Assembly: GCF_902859705.1 (NCBI RefSeq)
Contig: NZ_CADIJO010000011.1
Span: 62,001-126,000 of the forward strand
DNA length: 64,000 bases
Reading direction: 5' to 3'
DNA from: Achromobacter deleyi
Lineage (GTDB): Bacteria; Pseudomonadota; Gammaproteobacteria; Burkholderiales; Burkholderiaceae_B
In this document: one piece after another, positions 34,964-44,040 of the stretch
How the letters are laid out: each line of letters starts with the position of its first letter
Numbering within the stretch: position 1 is the first letter of the stretch
Made by a program: the position numbers and the translations under genes
The notes under the pieces: model-generated
The model's database searches: none
What the model was told of the DNA's origin: nothing
What the model saw: the letters and a program-made list of their open reading frames with translations, nothing else

Positions 34964-35578
34964 TCAGGAATCGCCGATGTCTCCATCGCGCTGCAAGGCG
35001 CGGTGCATCGCCGGGCGTGCAGCCAGCCGCTCGGCATAGGCCGAGAACACGGGATTTTCCGGAATCAGCTTCACCTGCATCATGAACTGCAAGCTGCCGC
35101 CCAGCACGATATCCACCGCGCTGAAGTGGTCGCCCAGGAAATAGGGCCGCGCCTGCAACACGTGCGCCACCACCTGTTCGACCTCGTCGGCCGACCCCCA
35201 GCCCATCGTCCCGCTCTGGTGCGCCGTCTTGAAGGCGCGCTCGGTCATGGCGGGTTCGAAGACGCCGGTGGAATAGGCCAGCCACGTCAGATAGGGCCCG
35301 CGCTGCGGGTCGCCGATCACCGGGCCCAGGCCGGCCTGGGGATACAGATCGGTCAGGTACAGCGCGATGGCGGGGGTTTCGAAGATGGGCACGCCGTCAT
35401 GCACCAGCGCCGGCACCTTGCCGTGCGGGTGGATGTCGATGTAGTCGGGCGAGATATGGCCGGAGCCGTCACGGCGGCGGATCGACACCATCTCGGTATC
35501 GTACGGCACGCCCAGTTCTTCCAGCAGCCAGAGTATCCGGAACGACCGCGAACGCGGCGCGTGATAAAGGGTCAGCAT
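34964..35578 (-). CDS. Glutathione S-transferase
   Basis: 204 residues. The N-terminal thioredoxin-fold domain has MLTLYHAPRSRSFRILWLLE and the cis-proline segment HPHGKVPALVHDGVPIFETPAIALYL; the helical domain begins at about 85. A Ser at about 10-12 is the likely thiol-activating residue. Substrate cannot be assigned. It converges on the DsbA-family gene. Confidence 0.88.
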   Translation of the reverse strand: MLTLYHAPRSRSFRILWLLEELGVPYDTEMVSIRRRDGSGHISPDYIDIHPHGKVPALVHDGVPIFETPAIALYLTDLYPQAGLGPVIGDPQRGPYLTWLAYSTGVFEPAMTERAFKTAHQSGTMGWGSADEVEQVVAHVLQARPYFLGDHFSAVDIVLGGSLQFMMQVKLIPENPVFSAYAERLAARPAMHRALQRDGDIGDS

Positions 35579-35729
35579 GGTCGGTCTCCTGGTGCCGGAA
35601 GGCACCTGTCGTTGTCCGACCATTTTGCCGCAGGCCGCCCGGCCGCGGACAGCGTCATTGCGTAGCCGCATCCGTCAAAGCATGACGAGCGGCCCACGAC
35701 GTATCACGGCCCCGCGGCGCCCCCGGGCT

Positions 35730-36044
35730 TCAATCGCTGCCGCCCAGCGCGCGCAGTTGCGCCTTCAGGCGCCGCACTTCCTGGCTGAGGTCCAGGATCA
35801 GCGCGACAGCATCCAGGCCGGCGCCGAAATCGCGTTGCAGCCGGCGCGCATCCAGCGCGCGCTGCAGGTCCACGCTGTAGAAGCGCCATTGCGCCGGCTG
35901 CGGGCCGGCGGCCTCGACGATGCCCACTTCGACCAGTTGCGCGACCCATTCCACTTCGGCGCCGCAGGCGCGGGCCAGGTCGTCGGCGGACAGCGGCTGC
36001 GATTTGCCCACCACGGTGGCGCTGGTGATGACGAGTTTCTTCAT
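35730..36044 (-). CDS. cbpM: Chaperone modulator CbpM
   Basis: 104 residues of the CbpM/MerR-like family that binds the J domain of CbpA and blunts its DnaK stimulation. Helix-turn-helix-like LSADDLARACGAEVEWVAQL (about 18-37) and a helical C-terminus. It starts 2 bp after the cbpA stop, the normal pairing. Confidence 0.88.
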   Translation of the reverse strand: MKKLVITSATVVGKSQPLSADDLARACGAEVEWVAQLVEVGIVEAAGPQPAQWRFYSVDLQRALDARRLQRDFGAGLDAVALILDLSQEVRRLKAQLRALGGSD

Positions 36045-36046
36045 GA

Positions 36047-36994
36047 TCAGACCCCCAGGTGGCGCCGCGGGTTGAACGGCAGGTCTTGCTGCAGCTTGCG
36101 GTAGGCCTCTTTGGCGGCCTCGGTGTCGGCGGGCGGCAGGGCAAGCTCGAGCACCAGGTACAGGTCGCCGGGCGGATCGCCCGGAATGCCGCGGCCGCGC
36201 AGGCGCAGCTTGCGGCCATTGCCGGACCCGGCCGGGATCGACACTTCGACGGTGCCGCCCGGCGTGGGCGCATTGACCTTGGCGCCCAGCGCGGCTTCCC
36301 AGGGGGCGACGGGCAGCGTCATGTAGAGGTCGCGCCCTTCGGCCCGGTAGCGGGCGTGCGGTTTGAAGCGCACTTCCAGGTACAGATCGCCGTTTTCACC
36401 CCCGCCGTAACCGGGCATGCCCTGTCCCGCCAGACGGATGAACTGGCCTTCGCGCACGCCCGGCGGAATGCGCACGCTGAGCGTGCGCGTCTGCACTTGC
36501 GGGCGGCCCTGGTCATCGACCTGCATGGACCGCAGGCTGATGTCGCGCGTGGCGCCTTGCAACGCGTCTTCGAGGTCGACCTCGATGGCGGCGTGATGGT
36601 CGTCGCCGCGAGCGCGGAATTCCTGCTGTGCGCCCTGGCCGGCCGCGCGGCGGCCACGGCCGCCGAACAGCGACGAGAAGAATTCGCTGAACTGGGCTTC
36701 GTCGCCGGGGGCCGCGCCACGGTGAAATTCGAAGCCTTCGTCCCAGCCGGGGGGCGGCTGGAAGCCGCCGCCGGGCGACACGCCCGCGGCAAGGTTGTCG
36801 TAGGCCTCGCGTTTTTCCTTGTCGCGCAGTACGTCGTAGGCTTCGTTGACGTCGCGCATGCGCGCCTCGGCGTCGCTTTCCTTGCTGACGTCGGGGTGGT
36901 ATTTGCGGGCGAGCTTGCGGTAGGAACGCCGGATCTCGTCTTCGGAGGCGCCGCGCTCCACACCAAGAATGCTGTAGTAGTCCTTGAACTCCAT
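36047..36994 (-). CDS. cbpA: Curved DNA-binding protein CbpA, DnaJ family
   Basis: 315 residues. The J domain (1-68) has MEFKDYYSILGV and the HPD tripeptide in YHPDVSKE. Then comes a Gly/Phe-rich linker (about 72-130) and two C-terminal substrate domains (about 135-310) without a zinc finger, as in CbpA. It acts as a DnaK co-chaperone and binds DNA. The start at 36994 gives the usual MEFKDYY; 37006 adds three residues. Confidence 0.93.
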   Translation of the reverse strand: MEFKDYYSILGVERGASEDEIRRSYRKLARKYHPDVSKESDAEARMRDVNEAYDVLRDKEKREAYDNLAAGVSPGGGFQPPPGWDEGFEFHRGAAPGDEAQFSEFFSSLFGGRGRRAAGQGAQQEFRARGDDHHAAIEVDLEDALQGATRDISLRSMQVDDQGRPQVQTRTLSVRIPPGVREGQFIRLAGQGMPGYGGGENGDLYLEVRFKPHARYRAEGRDLYMTLPVAPWEAALGAKVNAPTPGGTVEVSIPAGSGNGRKLRLRGRGIPGDPPGDLYLVLELALPPADTEAAKEAYRKLQQDLPFNPRRHLGV

Positions 36995-37207
36995 TTTCCA
37001 GCCCATGGTTAGGGTTGCAGCCAAAGGCGGCTCGCGCCGGATTCGGCCCTGAACATAAAGAAGATAGGGGCTGGCGCCCGATTTTTCAATGCGATTCGAC
37101 AAGCAGGCCGCTTCGCGCATAATTGCAGGTTACGCCCGGTCGCGCAGGCCGGGCCGGCGGCCCCGCGCCCGTTGCGCCCGGCCACCGCCAACGAACAGGA
37201 ACCGATC

Positions 37208-37693
37208 GTGCTGGAAATCATCGACGTCGACTTCAACAACCCGGAACACGGCGCGCAAGTGCTGGCCATGCTCAACGAGTACGCCAGCGGCCCCATGGGC
37301 GGCAATTCGCCCCTGCCCGAACATGCGCAGCAGAACCTGATCCCGGAACTGGCGCGCCGCCCCACGGCGCACGCGCTGCTGGCCCGGGTCGACGGCCAGG
37401 CGGCCGGCGTGGCGATCTACCTGGAAGGCTTTTCCACGTTCGCCTGCCGTCCGCTGGTGAACCTGCACGACCTGGGCGTGTCGCCGCGCTTTCAGGGCAT
37501 GGGCGTGGGCAAGCAGTTGCTGGCCGCGCTGGAAACCCGCGCCCGCCAGATGGGCTGCTGCAAGATCACGCTGGAAGTGCTGGAAGGCAACGACGTGGCG
37601 CAGGGCCTTTACCGCAAGCTGGGCTTCGAAGGCTATTCGCTGGACGCAGACACCGGCCGCGCCATGTTCTGGCAAAAGAAGCTGGCCGCCTGA
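37208..37693 (+). CDS. GNAT-family acetyltransferase
   Basis: 161 residues. Acetyl-CoA site in LGVSPRFQGMGVGKQLL (about 94-110), followed by EGNDVAQGLYRKLGFEGY, the standard end of the fold. I chose the GTG at 37208 because AGGAA lies 7 bp upstream; a TTG at 37172 would add 12 residues with no good site. Substrate unknown. Confidence 0.85.
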   Translation: MLEIIDVDFNNPEHGAQVLAMLNEYASGPMGGNSPLPEHAQQNLIPELARRPTAHALLARVDGQAAGVAIYLEGFSTFACRPLVNLHDLGVSPRFQGMGVGKQLLAALETRARQMGCCKITLEVLEGNDVAQGLYRKLGFEGYSLDADTGRAMFWQKKLAA

Positions 37694-37751
37694 GCCATCA
37701 CGCATTCCAATACCGGGCGCCGCCGCGGCGCCCACCCCCAAGGGACATTCC

Positions 37752-38081
37752 ATGAAGATGAGCAACATTCCCTTCGGCACCACGGACTGGTCCGAAGTCG
37801 ACGCCACCGAACACCCCGGCGACACCGGCATGGCCTACTGGCGCACCCGCCAGTTCGGCGACGTGCGCGTGCGCATGGTCGAATACACCGCCGGCTACCT
37901 GGCCGACCACTGGTGCAGCAAGGGCCATATCCTGTTCTGCCTGGAAGGCGAGCTGCACACCGAACTGGAAGACGGCCGCCGCTTCGTGCTGACGCCCGGC
38001 ATGAGCTACCAGGTGGCCGACCAGGCCGAGCCGCACCGCTCGTCCACGGCCACCGGCGCCAAGCTCTTCATCGTCGACTGA
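37752..38081 (+). CDS. DHCW-motif cupin fold protein
   Basis: 109 residues with a single cupin barrel. The GYLADHWCSKGHILFCLEGE segment carries metal ligands, and LTPGMSYQVADQAEPHRS the second motif. It belongs to the small DHCW cupin group with no known reaction. It follows the acetyltransferase by 58 bp and may be co-expressed. Confidence 0.8.
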   Translation: MKMSNIPFGTTDWSEVDATEHPGDTGMAYWRTRQFGDVRVRMVEYTAGYLADHWCSKGHILFCLEGELHTELEDGRRFVLTPGMSYQVADQAEPHRSSTATGAKLFIVD

Positions 38082-38162
38082 CGCGCCGGCGCGACACGCT
38101 GAATTTCAGTTGCGTTACGCTTCACCCTACGTACCCCCATCACCGCCACACCGGAGAAGCAC

Positions 38163-38798
38163 TTGGGCGCCCCGTTTACGCTGTTCGTCGATTCCCAGTT
38201 CCTCAGCCCCTACGCCATGTCGGCCTATGTGGCGCTGACTGAAAAACAACTGCCCTTCGAGGTGCGCCCGATCGATCTGGACGCAGGCGAACAACGCATG
38301 CAGCCGTACCAGAGCCGCGCCCTGACCGCGCGCGTGCCGGCCCTGACGCATGCCGACTTCAACCTGACCGAATCGACCGCCATCGCCGAATACCTGGAAG
38401 ACCTGCATCCGGCGCCGGCCTGTACCGCGCTGTATCCGGCCGACCCGCGCGATCGCGCCCGCGCCCGCCAGTTGCAGGCCTGGCTGCGCAGCGACCTGGC
38501 CGCCCTGCGCCAGGAACGTCCCACCGAAACCGTGTTCTACGACCAGCCCGGCCAGCCCCTGTCCGACGCTGGCCACGCGGCCGCGGCCAAGCTGATCCAC
38601 GTGGCCAGCGCCCTGATCGGCGCGGGCCAGTCGACGCTGTTCGACCAATGGTGCCTGGCCGATCTCGACCTGGCGGTGGCGCTGCGGCGCCTGTGGCTGG
38701 ATGGCCTGCCCGATCCGCTGCGTGACTACGCCGAAGCGCAGTGGCAGCGCCCGTCGGTGCGCAAATGGCTGGAGCACAACGCAGCCGCCCGCGGCTAG
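38163..38798 (+). CDS. yfcF: Glutathione transferase, YfcF-like
   Basis: 211 residues. The N-terminal domain shows LFVDSQFLSPYAMSAYVAL and the FNLTESTAIAEYLED glutathione-site segment (about 60-74), closely like YfcF, which protects against peroxide. TTG at 38163 is the start, backed by GGAGA nine bases before it. A VOC gene follows by 19 bp. Confidence 0.86.
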   Translation: MGAPFTLFVDSQFLSPYAMSAYVALTEKQLPFEVRPIDLDAGEQRMQPYQSRALTARVPALTHADFNLTESTAIAEYLEDLHPAPACTALYPADPRDRARARQLQAWLRSDLAALRQERPTETVFYDQPGQPLSDAGHAAAAKLIHVASALIGAGQSTLFDQWCLADLDLAVALRRLWLDGLPDPLRDYAEAQWQRPSVRKWLEHNAAARG

Positions 38799-38817
38799 CA
38801 CGCGCGCCGGAGCCGCC

Positions 38818-39216
38818 ATGCAATTGCTGGATCACGTCTCCCTGACCGTCGCCGGGCTGGACACCGCCCGGCCCTTCTACGATGCCGTCATGCAGGCGCT
38901 GGGCGCGGCCAAGGTCTACGACCGCCCCGACGCCCTGGGCTATGGCGAGCGCTGCGGGCCCGGCGACGCCGGGCACACCTACCTTTCCGTCCTGGCCGAT
39001 GCCGCCGCCCCCATGGCCAGCGCGCGCCGCCACTGGTGCTTCAAGGCCGCCAGCCGCGCAGCGGTCGACGCCTTTCACGCCGCCGGGCTGGCCCATGGCG
39101 GCCGCGACGACGGCGCGCCCGGCCTGCGGCCGCACTACCATCCGCATTACTACGCCGCGTTCCTGCTCGACCCGTCCGGCAACCGCATCGAAGCCGTCTG
39201 CCACGACGCGGCCTGA
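38818..39216 (+). CDS. VOC (glyoxalase/bleomycin-resistance fold) family protein
   Basis: 132 residues with two beta-alpha-beta-beta-beta units: LDHVSLTVAGLDTARPFYDA and HPHYYAAFLLDPSGNRIEAVC. Metal ligands His/Glu are kept (H6, E-128 region). Small VOC proteins of this size bind diverse ligands, so no substrate is named. GGAG lies 8 bp before the ATG. Confidence 0.85.
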   Translation: MQLLDHVSLTVAGLDTARPFYDAVMQALGAAKVYDRPDALGYGERCGPGDAGHTYLSVLADAAAPMASARRHWCFKAASRAAVDAFHAAGLAHGGRDDGAPGLRPHYHPHYYAAFLLDPSGNRIEAVCHDAA

Positions 39217-39266
39217 CACGTCTGCAGGCCGCGGCAAGACCAAGAGGGACGGATAGTCCCCGGCGT

Positions 39267-39280
39267 TTGACTTGCATCAA
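39267..39280 (+). promoter_or_regulatory. FNR/ANR box
   Basis: TTGACTTGCATCAA matches the FNR consensus TTGAT-N4-ATCAA at nine of ten positions. It sits 123 bp before the DUF3141 start, so the operon is likely induced at low oxygen. Confidence 0.75.
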
Positions 39281-39288
39281 GCCCACCC

Positions 39289-39305
39289 ATGTTGCGACGC
39301 AACAT
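39289..39305. promoter_or_regulatory. Perfect 8-1-8 palindrome beside the FNR box
   Basis: ATGTTGCG-A-CGCAACAT lies 8 bp after the FNR box, near the expected -10 region. The TTGC...GCAA arms recall sites of PHA regulators (PhaR). A second regulator could gate the DUF3141 operon here; the assignment is uncertain. Confidence 0.45.
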
Positions 39306-39402
39306 TCATTCGGGTGTAATGGGGGGGTCAAGTCAGCTGGTTCCACTGGGAACCCGCCCGGCGGCAACCTTGCCGCCGGCAGCATCCCTACAGGAGATCG
39401 CC

Positions 39403-41859
39403 ATGGCCGAATCCGGCAACGATCGCGTCCCCGCCCCGTCCTTCAATCCCTGGACGGCCGCCTATGAATACGCTGTGGACGCCTGGCAGCGCGCCGTGCT
39501 CTATGCCGACGTGATGCGCCAGCGCGGCAATCAATACCACGAGCACATGGCCAAGCGGGCCCCCAACGTGCTCAGCATGGAATACGAGCTGGTGCTGGAC
39601 GGCCGCGAGCTGGAACGGCCGGTCAATTACGGCCTGCTGCGCATCAAGCCGCCCGAAGGCGTGGTGGTCGACCCCATCAAGCGCCCCTTCCTGGTGGTGG
39701 ACCCGCGCGCCGGGCACGGCCCCGGCATCGGCGGCTTCAAGCCCGAAAGCGAGATCGGCGTGGCCGTGCGAGCCGGCCATCCCTGCTATTTCGCCACCTT
39801 CCTGCCGCGGCCCATGCCCACCCAGACCGTCGAAGACGTGATGATGGCCGAGGCGCATTTCCTGGAAAAGATCATCGCGCTGCACCCGGACGCCGAAGGC
39901 AAGCCGGTAGTGGTGGCCAACTGCCAGGCCGGCTGGCAGATCATGATGACGGCCGCGGTACGCCCCGAACTGTTCGGCCCCATCATCATCGCTGGCGCGC
40001 CGCTGTCGTACTGGGCGGGCTGGCGCGGCATGAACCCGATGCGCTACGCGGGCGGCCTGCTCGGCGGCAGCTGGCTCACCGCCTTGACCAGCGACCTGGG
40101 CAACGGCACCTTCGATGGCGCCTGGCTGGTGCAGAACTTCGAAAACCTCAATCCCGCCAACACGCTGTGGTCCAAGCAGTACAACCTGTATTCCAAGGTC
40201 GATACCGAAGCCGGGCGCTACCTGAGCTTCGAGAAATGGTGGGGCGGCCACGTCTTCCTGAACGGGCCGGAAATCCAGTACATCGTCGACAACCTGTTCG
40301 TGGGCAACCGGCTGTCCACCGCCGGCCTGGTGACCTCGGACGGCATCCGCATCGACCTGCGCAACATCCGTTCGCCCATCGTGGTGTTCTGCTCCAAGGG
40401 CGACAACATCACCCCGCCGCCGCAGGCGCTGGGCTGGATCCCCGACCTGTACCAGGACGACGCCGAAGTGCTGGCGCACGACCAGACCATCGTCTATGCC
40501 GTGCATGAAAGCATCGGCCACCTGGGCATCTTCGTGTCCGGCAGCGTGGCGCGCAAGGAACACCAGGAATTCACGTCGAACATCGACATGATCGATGTGC
40601 TGCCGCCGGGCATCTACCAGGCCGAAATCACCGACAAGACGCCGGACACGCCCAACGCCGACCTGGCCTACGGCAACTACGTGCTGTCGTTCGAGCAGCG
40701 CAAGATGGACGACGTGCGCACCATCGTCGACCGCAAGGAAGACGACGACCGCCGCTTCAAGGCCGTTGCCCGCATCTCGGACATCAACCTGGGCATGTAC
40801 CGCAGCTTCGTGCAGCCCTGGGTGCGCGCCACGGTCACGCCGCAATCGGCCGAATGGAGCCAGCGCCTGCATCCGCTGCGCCTGCCCTACGAGCTGGTGT
40901 CCGACCGCAACCCGCTCATCGCGCCGATCGCGCAGGTGGCCGAGCAGGTGCGCGAACATCGCCAGCCGGTCTCGCCCACCAACCCGTTCCTGATCGCCCA
41001 GGAGATGTTCTCGAACCTGATCGAGACCAGCCTGAACATCTTCCAGGAACTACGCGATTCGGCCGACGAACGCACCTTCATGAGCGTCTACGGTTCGCCG
41101 CTGGTGCAGGACCTGGCCGGCCTGGGCGGCAAGGACGGCCTGCCGCGCCGCCACCCCGGCGTGTCGCCGGAACACCGCCGCTTCATGGAAGAACGCGCCA
41201 CCGAGCTGCGTTCGCTGCTGCAGGAAGGCGGCCTGCGCGTGGCCGCCATCCGCATGCTGCTGTACGTGGCCGGCGCCGAAGGCGGGCTGGACGAACGCAG
41301 CTTCGCGCTGATCCGCAAGATGCGCGCCGAAGCGGGCAACGCCATGACGCTGCAGGAATTCAAGGACATCGTGCGCGACCAGGCCATGATGATGCGGCTG
41401 GATTCCGCCGCGGTGCTGCAGACCATGCCGCGCCTGCTTGAAGACGCGCCGCCCGAAGCGATCCGCGAGGCGCTGGACACGATGAAGCACGTGCTGGAAG
41501 CCGCCGAACCGCTGAACCCGGCCGCGCGCCAGAGCCTGGCGGAAATGGAGCAGATCTTTCTGACGGCCGAACGCGCCGCGCAACGCCTTGCCGCGCCCGC
41601 CGCGCGCAAGCGCATTGCGGCCGCCCGGCAGGATGCCCCGGCCGCCGCCCTTCCCGCCAAGACCCGGCGCGCACCGGCCAAGGCCGTCAAAGCGGTTGAA
41701 TCCAAGGCCAAGCCTGCCGCCAAGGCCGCGGAAGCCACCACCAAGCCCGCTGCGAAGGCCGCTCCCAAGAAAGCCGCTGCCCGCAAGGCTGCCCCGAAAA
41801 AATCCGCCGTGAAGAAGACCGCGAGCGCCCGTCAACCCGCCCAAGTCGAATCCGAATGA
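39403..41859 (+). CDS. DUF3141 PHA-synthase-like protein with TerB-like region and histone-H1-like tail
   Basis: 818 residues. The first half (about 15-400) is an alpha/beta-hydrolase of the DUF3141 group, related to PHA synthases: FLVVDPRAGHGPGIGGF, VVANCQAGWQIMMTAA (in place of the lipase box, with a Cys before the Ala) and FCSKGDNITPPPQAL. A helical TerB-like region follows (about 600-700). The last 75 residues are Lys/Ala/Pro repeats like histone H1 or PhaF. The start at 39403 has AGGAGAT before it. Its stop overlaps the phosphotransacylase start (ATGA). Confidence 0.85.
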   Translation: MAESGNDRVPAPSFNPWTAAYEYAVDAWQRAVLYADVMRQRGNQYHEHMAKRAPNVLSMEYELVLDGRELERPVNYGLLRIKPPEGVVVDPIKRPFLVVDPRAGHGPGIGGFKPESEIGVAVRAGHPCYFATFLPRPMPTQTVEDVMMAEAHFLEKIIALHPDAEGKPVVVANCQAGWQIMMTAAVRPELFGPIIIAGAPLSYWAGWRGMNPMRYAGGLLGGSWLTALTSDLGNGTFDGAWLVQNFENLNPANTLWSKQYNLYSKVDTEAGRYLSFEKWWGGHVFLNGPEIQYIVDNLFVGNRLSTAGLVTSDGIRIDLRNIRSPIVVFCSKGDNITPPPQALGWIPDLYQDDAEVLAHDQTIVYAVHESIGHLGIFVSGSVARKEHQEFTSNIDMIDVLPPGIYQAEITDKTPDTPNADLAYGNYVLSFEQRKMDDVRTIVDRKEDDDRRFKAVARISDINLGMYRSFVQPWVRATVTPQSAEWSQRLHPLRLPYELVSDRNPLIAPIAQVAEQVREHRQPVSPTNPFLIAQEMFSNLIETSLNIFQELRDSADERTFMSVYGSPLVQDLAGLGGKDGLPRRHPGVSPEHRRFMEERATELRSLLQEGGLRVAAIRMLLYVAGAEGGLDERSFALIRKMRAEAGNAMTLQEFKDIVRDQAMMMRLDSAAVLQTMPRLLEDAPPEAIREALDTMKHVLEAAEPLNPAARQSLAEMEQIFLTAERAAQRLAAPAARKRIAAARQDAPAAALPAKTRRAPAKAVKAVESKAKPAAKAAEATTKPAAKAAPKKAAARKAAPKKSAVKKTASARQPAQVESE

Positions 41860-42800
41860 GTCTGCCCACCTCCACGCATTACGACAAGCTCATCGCGCGC
41901 GCGCAAACGCTGGACCCTGCGCTGTGCGCCATCGCCCACCCCTGCGACGAGCCGTCGCTGTCGGCCGCGCTGGAAGCGCGCGACCTGGGCCTGTTGCGGC
42001 CCATCCTGGTGGGCCCGGAACGCAAGATCCGCGACACGGCCGCGCAGTTCAAGCTGAACCTGGGCGATGCCCGCATCGTCGATGCGCCGCACAGCCACGC
42101 CGCGGCCGAAACCGCCGTGGCCCTGGTGCGCAGCGGCGAAGCGTCGCTGCTCATGAAGGGCAGCCTGCACACCGACGAACTGATGCACGAAGTCGTGGCG
42201 CGCACCACGGGCCTGCGCAGCGGCCGGCGCATCAGCCATGTGTTCATCATGGAAGTGCCCACCTATGCCGAGCCGCTGTTCATCACGGACGCCGCCATCA
42301 ACATCTTTCCCGACCTGGAAACCAAGGCCGACATCATCCGCAACGTGATCGACCTGCACCACGGCCTGGGCCTGGGCGAGCCGCGCGTGGCGATCCTGTC
42401 GGCGGTGGAACAGGTCACCCCCAGCATTCCCAGCACCATCGAGGCCGCCGCGCTGTGCAAGATGGCCGACCGCGGCCAGATCGCCGGCGGCGTGCTGGAC
42501 GGCCCGCTGGCGCTGGACAACGCCATCAGCCCCGATGCCGCCCGCATCAAGGGCATTCGCTCGCTGGTGGCCGGCGTGGCCCAGGTGCTGGTGGTGCCCG
42601 ACCTGGAGGCCGGCAACATGCTGGCCAAGAACCTGACCTTCCTGGCCAACGCCGAGGCCGCCGGCATCGTGCTGGGCGCGCGCGTGCCCATCATCCTGAC
42701 CAGCCGCGCGGACAGCCCGCGCTCGCGCCTGGCGTCCTGCGCGGTGGCCGCGATCTACGCGCACCACCTGGCCGAACAGCAGGCCCGTCCGCTCGCCTAG
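41856..42800 (+). CDS. Phosphate acetyl/butyryltransferase
   Basis: 314 residues of the PTA_PTB family. It exchanges an acyl group between CoA and phosphate. Seen are the conserved SLLMKGSLHTDELM (about 98-111), and the GGVLDGPLALDNAI segment (about 210-223). Without MaoC or CBS domains it resembles the Ptb or short Pta type. It forms acyl phosphate for the acetate kinase gene, 55 bp downstream. Confidence 0.9.
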   Translation: MSLPTSTHYDKLIARAQTLDPALCAIAHPCDEPSLSAALEARDLGLLRPILVGPERKIRDTAAQFKLNLGDARIVDAPHSHAAAETAVALVRSGEASLLMKGSLHTDELMHEVVARTTGLRSGRRISHVFIMEVPTYAEPLFITDAAINIFPDLETKADIIRNVIDLHHGLGLGEPRVAILSAVEQVTPSIPSTIEAAALCKMADRGQIAGGVLDGPLALDNAISPDAARIKGIRSLVAGVAQVLVVPDLEAGNMLAKNLTFLANAEAAGIVLGARVPIILTSRADSPRSRLASCAVAAIYAHHLAEQQARPLA

Positions 42801-42855
42801 CGCGCCGGGGCTTCGGCCCCGCCCCCTTGTCCGTTGCATCGAAAGGCCATTGCCC

Positions 42856-44040
42856 ATGTCCGACACCATCCTGGTCATCAACGCCGGCAGTTCCAGCATC
42901 AAGTTCTACCTGTACGACATCGACGACAAAGCGGCCCTGGCCCCGCGGCTGGGCGGCCAGCTCGAAGGCATCGGCACCAGCCACCCGCGCCTGCGGGTGC
43001 GCGATGCCGCCGGCCAGACGCTGGTGGAACGGGACATCGCGCCCAGCCACGCCCCCGACGTGCCCAACGGCCAGGAAGTGGTCGGCACCTGGCTCAGCGG
43101 CCACCTGGGCGGCGCGCCGCTGGCCGTGGGGCACCGCGTGGTGCACGGCGGCCCGGACCTGTCCGAGCCGGTGATCGTGGACGACGCCATCCTGGCGCGG
43201 CTCGAGGCCTACACGCCGCTGGCGCCGCTGCACCAGCCCAACAACCTGGCCCCCATCCGCGTGATCCGCGAGCGGCGCCCCTGGATTCCTCAGGTGGCGT
43301 GCTTTGACACCGCCTTCCACCGCAGCCATTCGGACGTCGCCGACCGCTACGCCCTGCCCGACAAGCTGTACCAGCAAGGCGTGCGCCGCTATGGCTTTCA
43401 TGGCCTGTCGTACGAATACATTGCCCAGCGCCTGCGCCAGGCGCTGCCCGAGATCGCCATGGGCAAGATCGTCGCTGCGCACCTGGGCTCGGGCGTGTCC
43501 GCCTGCGCCATGCACCAGGGCAAGAGCGTGGACAGCACCATGGGTTTCACCGCCCTGGAAGGCCTGCCCATGGGCACGCGCCCCGGCCGCCTGGATGCCG
43601 GCGTGGTGCTGTGGATGATGGAACAAGGCATGACGCACGACGAGATCGAGCACATGCTGTATCACGACTGCGGCATGAAGGGCCTGTCCGGCATCAGCAA
43701 CGACATGCGCGAACTGCTGGCCAGCGACGCGCCGTCGGCCAAGCTGGCGCTGTCGTACTTCGCCTGGCGCGTGGCCGAAGGCATGATCGGCCTGGGCTGC
43801 GCCATGAATGGCATCGACGGCATCGTCTTCACCGCCGGGGTGGGCGAAAACTCGGCCGAGATCCGCCGCGCCATCAGCGAACACTGGAGCTGGCTGGGCA
43901 TCAAGCTCGACCCCGAACGCAACGCCCATCACGGCCCGCGCATCTCCAGCGACGACAGCCGCATCGGCGTCTACGTCGTGCGCACCAACGAAGAACTCGT
44001 CATCGCGCAGCACACCCTGGACCTGGTGAAACAACGATGA
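42856..44040 (+). CDS. ackA: Acetate kinase
   Basis: 394 residues. ATP is made from acetyl phosphate. Motifs: VINAGSSSIKFYLYD (about 6-20), the CFDTAFH segment (about 148-154) and GVGENSAEIRRA (about 328-339). ATG at 42856 is used; a TTG six bases earlier is less likely. The stop overlaps the fabI start by 4 bp. Confidence 0.95.
   Translation: MSDTILVINAGSSSIKFYLYDIDDKAALAPRLGGQLEGIGTSHPRLRVRDAAGQTLVERDIAPSHAPDVPNGQEVVGTWLSGHLGGAPLAVGHRVVHGGPDLSEPVIVDDAILARLEAYTPLAPLHQPNNLAPIRVIRERRPWIPQVACFDTAFHRSHSDVADRYALPDKLYQQGVRRYGFHGLSYEYIAQRLRQALPEIAMGKIVAAHLGSGVSACAMHQGKSVDSTMGFTALEGLPMGTRPGRLDAGVVLWMMEQGMTHDEIEHMLYHDCGMKGLSGISNDMRELLASDAPSAKLALSYFAWRVAEGMIGLGCAMNGIDGIVFTAGVGENSAEIRRAISEHWSWLGIKLDPERNAHHGPRISSDDSRIGVYVVRTNEELVIAQHTLDLVKQR

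Noticed and set aside
42856-42858. TTG start of acetate kinase six bases upstream
   Set aside because: The ATG at 42856 fits the MSDTILVINAG family start, and the TTG adds only two residues.
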